Below, in pieces: positions 57,989 to 64,000 of a DNA stretch of 64,000 bases. The translations under genes and the position numbers were made by a program. Under the pieces are notes generated by a model that saw only the letters and a program-made list of their open reading frames with translations, made no database searches and was not told where the DNA came from. This stretch comes from Lachnospiraceae bacterium (GTDB lineage Bacteria > Bacillota > Clostridia > Lachnospirales > Lachnospiraceae): contig CAAFXE010000257.1 in assembly GCA_900766915.1 (NCBI GenBank), positions 62,001 to 126,000 on the forward strand, read 5' to 3'. The number at the start of each line of letters is the position of its first letter. Within the stretch, counting starts at the first letter, position 1.

Positions 57989-59329
57989 ATGAATCAGCTG
58001 ACAGAAGGTTCTATCCTTAAAGTTTTGTTAAAGCTTTCCCTGCCCATCATGGCATCAGCCTTTCTTGCCACTGCCTATAATATCACGGACCTGGCCTGGA
58101 TCGGTACTTTAGGTTCCGGTGCAGTTGCCGGTGTGGGAGTCGGCGGAATGTATCTCTGGCTTTCCCAGGGGTTATGCACCCTTGCCAGAATGGGCGGACA
58201 GGTTCCTATGGCTCAGGAGCTTGGAAAGGGCAATACAGAAGAAGCCAACCGTTATGCCGTAGCCTCCCTTTGGACGGTACTGTTGTTTGGAATCCTTTTC
58301 GGTGCAATCGCCGTCATATTTGCAGACCCTCTGGTTGCCTTTTATGCACTGGACGCACCACAGACCATTGCAAATGCAACCATTTATCTGAAGATCACCT
58401 GTGGTCTTGTGATCTTTTCCTATGTAAGTTTTACATTAACGGGACTTTATACCGCCCAGGGAGATTCAGGGACACCCCTGAAAGCAAATTTTATCGGACT
58501 TGTCACCAATATGATCCTGGATCCTCTTTTAATTTTAGGTCTGGGACCTTTTCCCCGACTGGAGGTGATGGGGGCAGCAGTTGCCACCGTCATTGCACAG
58601 ATATTAGCCAGTGCAGTTTTAGTTTTCGATATCTTTCGTCCAGGCTCCAAAAACATCTTAAAGGATGCCGGCTTTTTACACTTTCCGGGCAGACAATATT
58701 TTAGCAGTGTCTTTCACATCGGATTACCCGCTGCCCTTCAAAGCAGTCTTTACTGTGCCTTTTCCATGGTTTTGACCCGTATGGTGTCCAGCTTTGGGGA
58801 CGGTGCTATTGCAACCCAGCGGGTAGGCGGTCAGATTGAATCTCTGACCTGGAATGCCGCTGATGGCTTTGCGGCAGCACTCAATGCTTTTTGTGCTCAA
58901 AATTATGGTGCCGGTAAAATGGACCGCGTGAAAAAAGGATATTATCTTTCCACTGCCACCATTGCACTTTGGGGTTCTTTTATCGGTGCGATCTTTTTCT
59001 TATTCCCAAAAGCAATTGCCGGGATCTTCTTCCATGAACCTGAGGTTCTCTTAATATCCGTGGGATACTTTCTGATCATCGCTATAGGGGAGCCTTTCAT
59101 GTGCGTGGAGATCGTATCAGGCGGTGCCATTTCCGGACTTGGAAACACAAAGCTTTGCAGTATCATCAGCATTCTGTTCACCGGCTCCAGGATCCCACTG
59201 GCTTACGTATTAAGCCGTTCCATGGGAATCAATGGTATCTGGATGGCACTGACCGTTACAAGTATTTTAAAAGGTATTGTATTTTTCCTTGCCTTTCAAA
59301 AAGAATGCAAAAAATGTGCGCTGGAATAA
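57989..59329 (+). CDS. MATE-family efflux transporter
   Basis: 446-residue exporter with 12 helices in two bundles, driven by sodium or protons. The family pattern is seen at the start (LLKLSLPIMASAFLATAYNI, then DLAWIGTLGSGAVAGVGVGG) and in the second half (GLPAALQSSLYCAFSMVLTR, LNAFCAQNYGAGKMDRVKKG). It belongs to the NorM/DinF-like Clostridial group. Substrate unknown; family members export drugs and organic cations. It has its own promoter with an inverted repeat at the start site and ends in a shared terminator. Confidence 0.94.
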   Translation: MNQLTEGSILKVLLKLSLPIMASAFLATAYNITDLAWIGTLGSGAVAGVGVGGMYLWLSQGLCTLARMGGQVPMAQELGKGNTEEANRYAVASLWTVLLFGILFGAIAVIFADPLVAFYALDAPQTIANATIYLKITCGLVIFSYVSFTLTGLYTAQGDSGTPLKANFIGLVTNMILDPLLILGLGPFPRLEVMGAAVATVIAQILASAVLVFDIFRPGSKNILKDAGFLHFPGRQYFSSVFHIGLPAALQSSLYCAFSMVLTRMVSSFGDGAIATQRVGGQIESLTWNAADGFAAALNAFCAQNYGAGKMDRVKKGYYLSTATIALWGSFIGAIFFLFPKAIAGIFFHEPEVLLISVGYFLIIAIGEPFMCVEIVSGGAISGLGNTKLCSIISILFTGSRIPLAYVLSRSMGINGIWMALTVTSILKGIVFFLAFQKECKKCALE

Positions 59330-59346
59330 ACCAACGCACATTTTTT
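59309..59346. terminator. Bidirectional terminator between the MATE gene and pxpA
   Basis: AAAAAATGTGCG...TGG / CCAACGCACATTTTTT; the stem includes the MATE gene stop codon and the final pxpA codons. Confidence 0.9.
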
Positions 59347-60112
59347 ATACGATTTTATCTAAGGCACAAAGTTCAATACCTTCTTCTTTCATTCGTTCCC
59401 GAATCTTAGCTACAAATTCCAGTGCTTTCACTCCATCTCCGTGAACACATACAGAATCTGCCTTGATTGGAATGTCTTTTCCTGTGATGGCAGTTACTTT
59501 TTGTTCTTTTACAATGCGAACCACACGCTCAATCGCCAGGTTCTCATCGGTGATCACAGCACCCTCTTTTCTTCGATCCACTAAGGAACCATCCTCTTCA
59601 TAAGCTCTGTCCGCAAATACTTCCAAAGCCGTTCGAAGTCCAAGCTCCTTTGCGGCAGTGATCATCTCTCCGCCGGAAAGAGCCATCACAATCAGGTTTT
59701 CATCATATTCCCGGATTGCTTCACAAATAGCCTTAGCAAGCTTCGGATCCTTTGCTGCCATATTGTACAGAGCCCCATGAGGCTTTACATGCTGCATGGA
59801 TACTCCATGTCTTTTACAGAAAGCTCCCAAAGCACCCAGCTGATAGGTTACATAAGCCCTGGCCTCTGCCGGAGATACATTCATATTTCTTCTTCCAAAG
59901 CCCATCAGATCCGGAAATCCCGGATGGGCACCGATGCCGATACCGGCCTCTTTTGCTCTCCCGACGGTCTGATCCATGACCAGTGGATCTGATGCATGGT
60001 ATCCACATGCCACATTGGCTGAGGTGATCAGTGGAATTACCTGCTCATCCATACCGATCTTATAATTACCAAAGCTTTCGCCCAGATCACAATTCAAATC
60101 AATACGATACAT
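59345..60112 (-). CDS. pxpA: 5-oxoprolinase subunit A (LamB/YcsF family)
   Basis: 255-residue subunit of the bacterial ATP-dependent 5-oxoprolinase that opens pyroglutamate to glutamate. The fold is a metal-dependent deacetylase-like barrel: DLNCDLGESFG at the start, NVACGYHASDPLVM, GIGAHPGFPDLMGFGRR, HVKPHGALYN and the late SVCVHGDG. Normal length. It is the last gene of the pxpB-pxpC-accB-accC-pxpA operon. AGGAGC precedes the ATG. Confidence 0.95.
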   Translation of the reverse strand: MYRIDLNCDLGESFGNYKIGMDEQVIPLITSANVACGYHASDPLVMDQTVGRAKEAGIGIGAHPGFPDLMGFGRRNMNVSPAEARAYVTYQLGALGAFCKRHGVSMQHVKPHGALYNMAAKDPKLAKAICEAIREYDENLIVMALSGGEMITAAKELGLRTALEVFADRAYEEDGSLVDRRKEGAVITDENLAIERVVRIVKEQKVTAITGKDIPIKADSVCVHGDGVKALEFVAKIRERMKEEGIELCALDKIV

Positions 60113-60123
60113 TTTGACAGCTC

Positions 60124-61470
60124 CTATTTCATATGCATAATGGTTTCAATAAACCCTGTATCTGCTTTTCCTTCGCAGAATACAGGATGCTTCATGATCT
60201 GATACTGGAAATCCAGATTGGTTCCGATTCCCATGATCAATGTTTCATCCAAAGCTGCTCTCATTTTCATAATGGCAGCTTCCCGATCCCTGGCGTGTAC
60301 AATAATCTTTGCGATCATAGAGTCATACTCTGCCGGTACCGAATATCCGGTATAAATTCCGGAATCCACCCGGACACCGTTTCCTGCCGGCAAAAGCAGA
60401 TTGGTAATCTTTCCCGGACTTGGCATAAAGTTTCTCTCCGGGATTTCTGCATTGATCCTGCATTCGATGGCATGACCACGGATTGCCACATCTTCCTGTG
60501 TAAAGCTTAAAGGTTCTCCCATAGCCACACGGATCTGCTCTATGATAAGATCTGTGCCGGTCACCATCTCTGTTACCCCGTGCTCCACCTGAATACGGGT
60601 ATTCATTTCCATAAAGAAGAATTCTCCCTTAGGACTTACGATAAACTCAATGGTACCTGCGTTTGTATAATTTACCGTCTTTGCAGCCAAGATAGATACC
60701 TCGTTCATTTTCCGACGGGTCTCTTCACTGATGGCCGGGGATGGCGATTCCTCAATAAGCTTCTGATGGTTTCTCTGAACAGAACAGTCTCTGTCCCCCA
60801 ACGCCACCACATTTCCATGCTGATCTGCCATGATCTGAATTTCCACATGACGGGGATTTTCCACAAATCGTTCGATATACATAGTATCATCGCCAAAGGC
60901 ATTGGCAGATTCTCTTTGTGCCATATTAAACTGGTACTCAAATTCATCCTCACTGACTGCGACACGCATTCCTTTTCCACCGCCGCCGGAAGAAGCCTTG
61001 ATCATGACCGGGTAACCGATTTCTCCGGCAAGGACTTTTCCCACTTCCGCATCATAAACAGGTTCCTTTGTTCCAGGAACTACCGGAACACCTGCTTCCA
61101 TCATGGTTTTTCTTGCCTGGGATTTATTTCCCATTTTATCAATCACATCTGCAGCAGGTCCGATAAATGTGATTCCGTTTTCCTCACATTTTCGTACAAA
61201 GGCACTGTTTTCAGACAAAAATCCAAAACCCGGGTGAATCGCATCTGCTCCCATGTTTTTTGCTGCTGAAATAATTCGATCCATATTCAGGTAGTTATTT
61301 CTTGCAGGTCCTTCTCCAATGCAGATTCTCTGGTCTGCCAGCTGTACATGCATGCTTTTTGCATCCTCTTTGGAATAGACGGCCACACTGCGGATTCCCA
61401 TATTTCTGCAGGCACGGATGATGCGCACTGCAATCTCCCCGCGGTTCGCAATTAAAATCTTGTTGAACAT
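60124..61470 (-). CDS. accC: Biotin carboxylase
   Basis: 448-residue ATP-grasp enzyme that carboxylates biotin on BCCP. Visible are FNKILIANRGEIAVRIIRAC, the glycine-rich loop KASSGGGGKGMRVA, HVEIQIMADQHGN, RDCSVQRNHQKLIEESPSP and the catalytic MNTRIQVEHGVTEMVTG (most AccC proteins have HPVTE here; the Gly is a small variation). Placed inside a 5-oxoprolinase operon with BCCP, it could serve acetyl-CoA carboxylase or a biotin-dependent reaction involving the PxpC-type protein. Confidence 0.94.
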   Translation of the reverse strand: MFNKILIANRGEIAVRIIRACRNMGIRSVAVYSKEDAKSMHVQLADQRICIGEGPARNNYLNMDRIISAAKNMGADAIHPGFGFLSENSAFVRKCEENGITFIGPAADVIDKMGNKSQARKTMMEAGVPVVPGTKEPVYDAEVGKVLAGEIGYPVMIKASSGGGGKGMRVAVSEDEFEYQFNMAQRESANAFGDDTMYIERFVENPRHVEIQIMADQHGNVVALGDRDCSVQRNHQKLIEESPSPAISEETRRKMNEVSILAAKTVNYTNAGTIEFIVSPKGEFFFMEMNTRIQVEHGVTEMVTGTDLIIEQIRVAMGEPLSFTQEDVAIRGHAIECRINAEIPERNFMPSPGKITNLLLPAGNGVRVDSGIYTGYSVPAEYDSMIAKIIVHARDREAAIMKMRAALDETLIMGIGTNLDFQYQIMKHPVFCEGKADTGFIETIMHMK

Positions 61471-61491
61471 CTTTTTCCTCCCAACTCACCA

Positions 61492-61935
61492 TTAGAGTTT
61501 TTTCACCCGGAATAAAGGCTGACCATACTCAACTTTCTGTTCATTACTTACCAGAACAGCTTCAATCTCACAATCGAAATCTGCCTGAATCTCATTCATC
61601 AGCTTCATCGCTTCCAGAATGCAGACGGTCTGTCCATTCTTCACCTGATCTCCCACCTTTACAAAGGCCGGTGCATCCGGTGCCGGTGCGGAGTAAAAGG
61701 TTCCCACGATTGGAGAAGTAATAAACAGCTTTTCCTCTTCCTCCGGGATTGCCGGGATTTCCAGGGTCACAGGCTGATCCATGACAGGCGGCATCACAGC
61801 TCCACCCGCTGCTACGATCGGCGGATGCTCCAGCTTACTCATGGTAATTTTTACATCTCCCTCTTTGTATGTGAACTCTGTTAAAGAAGAATTTTCAATA
61901 ATCTTTACCAGACCTTCAATTTTTTCTAAATCCAT
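61492..61935 (-). CDS. accB: Biotin carboxyl carrier protein
   Basis: 147-residue BCCP. The C-terminal biotinyl domain carries CILEAMKLMNEIQADF with the biotin-accepting Lys, after a thumb-like FYSAPAPDAPAFVKVGDQVK. The N-terminal helix (EKIEGLVKIIENSSLTEFTY) and a Pro-rich linker are standard. It sits between pxpC and accC. AGGAGG precedes the ATG. No accA or accD lies in the window. Confidence 0.95.
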   Translation of the reverse strand: MDLEKIEGLVKIIENSSLTEFTYKEGDVKITMSKLEHPPIVAAGGAVMPPVMDQPVTLEIPAIPEEEEKLFITSPIVGTFYSAPAPDAPAFVKVGDQVKNGQTVCILEAMKLMNEIQADFDCEIEAVLVSNEQKVEYGQPLFRVKKL

Positions 61936-61946
61936 TGTGAATCCTC

Positions 61947-62954
61947 CTATTCTTCAAACAGCTTTGTCAGTCGCTTTGCGACCAGACGGCAGTCTAATAC
62001 TTCTTTACATGGCTTGTGGATTTCCTTTCTCATCCTGTCAAGCTCTTTTTGTTCTTCCATATATAAATTCTGAGCTTCCTGCACCGTGATCGCTTCAAAA
62101 TGAATCCTGTGATCCGTTTTTCTTTGCACCACCTTCGGGATATCCACCGATGCTACAGTCGCAATCTTGGCATATCCACCGGTGGTCTGTCGGTCTGCCA
62201 GCAAAATAATTGGCTTTCCATGGGAAGGCACCTGAATGGAACCAAAAGCAATTCCGTCGGAAATGATATCTGAGCTTTCCTTCGGTGCTATAAATGCACC
62301 CTCCAGACGGCATCCCATACGGTCAAAATCACTGGTAACTGTATATTCTGAGGTAAGGAATGTTTCAATTCCCTGTTTTGAAAACCTGCTATCCTGGGGG
62401 CCCATCACAACACGAATCTTTGTCTGGTCCTGGTCGAAATTATCCGGCTCCAGCTTACGGGATAGGAAAAACGGCAGGTAACGGCGTTTGATACGAAATC
62501 CGATATAATCTCCGGCCTGAAGCTTTCTTCCCTTAAATCCACCGATACGGCTCTTCATATTGGTACAGCGGCTTCCCATGACCACCGGAATATCCAGGTA
62601 GCTTGAAAAAGCAATGTAACCCCTGCTTCCTGTGCGGGCACTTCCAAATTTTAATACATCACCTTTGTTCATATAGATGGCCGTATACATGGGTGCCGGC
62701 TCTCCGTTGATGGTTGGTGTAAAATCACCGCCGGTAATGGCAATGATCGTCGCTGAAGTAAACTCTAAGGTCGGTCCGATCAGTGTAAATTCCAAAACAG
62801 CTTCATTTTCCGGATTATCCAGCAAAAGATTGGCAATCTTAAAGGAACGTACGTCCATGACCCCGGCCACACTAAAGCCCTGACTCTGATAACCGGTTCT
62901 ACCAAGATCCTGCACTGTTGTGAGCATCCCGCCTTTTAAAATACGAATTCCCAT
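61947..62954 (-). CDS. pxpC: 5-oxoprolinase subunit C (KipA/biotin-dependent carboxyltransferase family)
   Basis: 335-residue protein of the allophanate hydrolase subunit 2 family. Conserved pieces: GGMLTTVQDLGRTGYQSQGF, ALLEFT-type loop seen as AVLEFTLIGP, ITGGDFTPTINGEP, and VPSHGKPIILLADRQTTGGY. It acts with PxpB in phosphorylating or activating 5-oxoproline. The ATG at 62954 lies one base after the pxpB stop and has AGGAGAGG upstream; the longer start at 62981 would lie in pxpB. The C-terminus has an extra charged helix. Confidence 0.94.
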   Translation of the reverse strand: MGIRILKGGMLTTVQDLGRTGYQSQGFSVAGVMDVRSFKIANLLLDNPENEAVLEFTLIGPTLEFTSATIIAITGGDFTPTINGEPAPMYTAIYMNKGDVLKFGSARTGSRGYIAFSSYLDIPVVMGSRCTNMKSRIGGFKGRKLQAGDYIGFRIKRRYLPFFLSRKLEPDNFDQDQTKIRVVMGPQDSRFSKQGIETFLTSEYTVTSDFDRMGCRLEGAFIAPKESSDIISDGIAFGSIQVPSHGKPIILLADRQTTGGYAKIATVASVDIPKVVQRKTDHRIHFEAITVQEAQNLYMEEQKELDRMRKEIHKPCKEVLDCRLVAKRLTKLFEE

Positions 62955-62955
62955 A

Positions 62956-63684
62956 CTACACCTCTCCTTCCCGGACAACACAGTGATAGGTTCCCTGATC
63001 TACCTGTTCCTTAATGGCAAGGTATTCTTCCTCTGTCACCGGAACAAAACGGATATAATCTCCGGCTTCCACAAGAATCGGAACCTCTCTTTCCGGATCA
63101 TAGGTCTTTACGGGTGTCATACCCATTAACTGCCATCCTCCGGGAGATTCCAATGGGTAAATTCCGGTCTGGGAACCACCGATTCCAACACTACCTGCAC
63201 GAATCTTCAGGCGGGGGTTCGCAAGACGCGGGGTATGAATTCTCTCGTCAAGACCTCCCAGATAGGTAAATCCGGGCAAAAATCCCAGCATATAAATCAG
63301 ATAATCTCTGGAGGAATGAATTTTAATCACTTCATCTACGGAAAGTCCCGCATGATTTGCAATATTTTCAATATCCGGTCCATATTCCCCTCCATAGCAG
63401 ACCGGAATTTCAAAAATACGTTTTTTTCCGGTCTGGGATTTTACATCCACCTTCACCAGATTTTTCATTCGTTCTTTCAGTTCCTCATAACCAATGACAC
63501 GGGGGTCATAATTGATCAGCAAGGAGCAGAAGGCAGGAATAATATCCACCACACCCTCAATGTGCTGTTCCTTCATCAACTGCACGGTGGATGTAATCTT
63601 CTGATTGATTTTCGGACTGATCTCATGACCAAATTCAATCAGAAGGGAGGAATCTCCTGCTGTTAAAATTTTAATTTCTTCCAT
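62956..63684 (-). CDS. pxpB: 5-oxoprolinase subunit B (KipI family)
   Basis: 242-residue subunit of the allophanate hydrolase subunit 1 family, first gene of the operon. It has GDSSLLIEFGHEISPKINQK at the start, the VVDIIPAFCSLLINYDP segment, IPVCYGGEYGPDIENIANHA, and the catalytic-type MLGFLPGFTYLGGLD followed by GSVGIGGSQTGIYPLESPGG. In B. subtilis the homologue KipI also inhibits the KinA sporulation kinase. AGGAGAG precedes the ATG. No strong promoter was found upstream, so it may be read from the NRAMP-like gene. Confidence 0.95.
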   Translation of the reverse strand: MEEIKILTAGDSSLLIEFGHEISPKINQKITSTVQLMKEQHIEGVVDIIPAFCSLLINYDPRVIGYEELKERMKNLVKVDVKSQTGKKRIFEIPVCYGGEYGPDIENIANHAGLSVDEVIKIHSSRDYLIYMLGFLPGFTYLGGLDERIHTPRLANPRLKIRAGSVGIGGSQTGIYPLESPGGWQLMGMTPVKTYDPEREVPILVEAGDYIRFVPVTEEEYLAIKEQVDQGTYHCVVREGEV

Positions 63685-63756
63685 AGATCGCTCTCCTGTC
63701 CAATTTGTTAAAATGTTATTATTCAGTAGATTTTGAACACTTACTTAAGATAAAAC

Positions 63757-63791
63757 ATGCCGGAATTCACCTGGAATCCCGGCATATTTTT
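63757..63791. terminator. Hairpin between the NRAMP-like gene and pxpB
   Basis: ATGCCGG (63757-63763) / CCGGCAT (63779-63785). The minus strand continues GTTTTATC and the plus strand ATTTTTAG, so partial termination is possible in both directions. Confidence 0.65.
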
Positions 63792-63804
63792 AGTTACTGT
63801 ACTC

Positions 63805-63830
63805 GTTACTGGAACGGCGTGAACAGTAAC
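63805..63830. repeat. Short palindromic element, inverted copy of 3331-3356
   Basis: GTTACTG ... CAGTAAC arms; its reverse complement matches the copy at 3331-3356 at 24 of 26 positions. A second GTTACTGT lies just to the left (63793-63800). Confidence 0.72.
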
Positions 63831-63841
63831 GTTTATTCAGT

Positions 63842-64000
63842 TTAGAACAAAGATCCCATCTTGGATACAAAGGTTGTAATACCAAGGTATGCCGAAATGA
63901 TAACTACGAGAATACCAAGGATCCATAACCAGGTCGGATGTTTGTAATCATCTCCCATAATGGATTTCTTCTTCGCAGCGATCAGACAGATTCCCAAAGT
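63842..64000 (-). CDS. NRAMP-like divalent metal transporter (C-terminal end only)
   Basis: The last 52 residues and stop are visible: TLGICLIAAKKKSIMGDDYK, then the helix PTWLWILGILVVIISAYLGI and the end FVSKMGSLF. This resembles the C-terminus of the NRAMP-family proteins that accompany pxp genes in Firmicutes (ycsG beside ycsF in B. subtilis). The position before pxpB on the same strand supports that. Only one membrane helix can be judged, so the family call is partly from context. Confidence 0.65.
   Translation of the reverse strand, partial: TLGICLIAAKKKSIMGDDYKHPTWLWILGILVVIISAYLGITTFVSKMGSLF

Overview
The window looks like chromosomal core sequence from a member of the Lachnospiraceae (class Clostridia). 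The inference rests on moderate-to-low GC, strong sigma-A promoters (TTGACA-17-TATAAT type), GGAGG ribosome binding sites, tightly packed mostly minus-strand operons, Gram-positive lipoproteins, a cysteine T-box ahead of cysE-cysS-mrnC-rlmB, and several protein families I associate with that family (DUF5716/DUF5717-like, DUF6472-like, DUF815). No ribosomal RNA, CRISPR array, prophage or intact insertion sequence was found. There is one tRNA gene (Thr, anticodon GGT).

Layout. 1-3300: T-box-controlled cysteine and translation operon (cysE, cysS, mrnC, rlmB, the last cut by the window edge). 3390-8426: TetR regulator, MMPL/RND-type exporter and a secreted heptad-repeat partner. 8562-10761: an SGNH hydrolase and a two-gene module made of a HipA-like kinase and a putative DNA-binding partner, with an array of palindromes upstream. 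10972-13384: dipeptidase, GNAT acetyltransferase, ispF. 13613-17201: DUF436 protein and a coenzyme A block (ECF S component probably for pantothenate, coaBC, coaX). 17273-20357: AI-2E-family permease, CPBP protease, anchored SGNH esterase. 20558-27153: argS, nfo, DUF815 ATPase and a polar amino acid ABC transporter. 27316-34631: a poorly characterised operon with a MocR regulator, PrsA-like foldase lipoprotein, beta-domain protein, large TPR-like protein, ASKHA-like protein and small TPR protein. 34683-40117: glnS, pepD, a decayed GNAT toxin-antitoxin pair, a dihydrouridine synthase and a small membrane protein. 40193-47315: oligopeptide ABC transporter (A-B-C-D-F). 47498-51204: membrane protein, M3 and M18 peptidases. 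51375-54633: tRNA-Thr, pheA, a 58-residue cysteine protein, metA, cobS. 54773-59329: PdaA-like deacetylase, GH25 lysozyme with cysteine knuckles, MATE exporter. 59345-64000: 5-oxoprolinase operon (pxpB, pxpC, accB, accC, pxpA) preceded by the end of an NRAMP-like transporter.

Themes. Peptide and amino acid use dominates: oligopeptide import, several peptidases (M3, M18, M19, M20), a polar amino acid importer and 5-oxoproline degradation. Short palindromic intergenic elements recur through the window, often in the 5' leaders of well-expressed genes (argS, glnS, oppA, coaBC). The most promising under-described items are the MocR-foldase-ASKHA/TPR operon, the HipA-like kinase module with its palindrome array, and the dispersed palindromes. 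The decayed toxin-antitoxin locus is the clearest case of gene loss.
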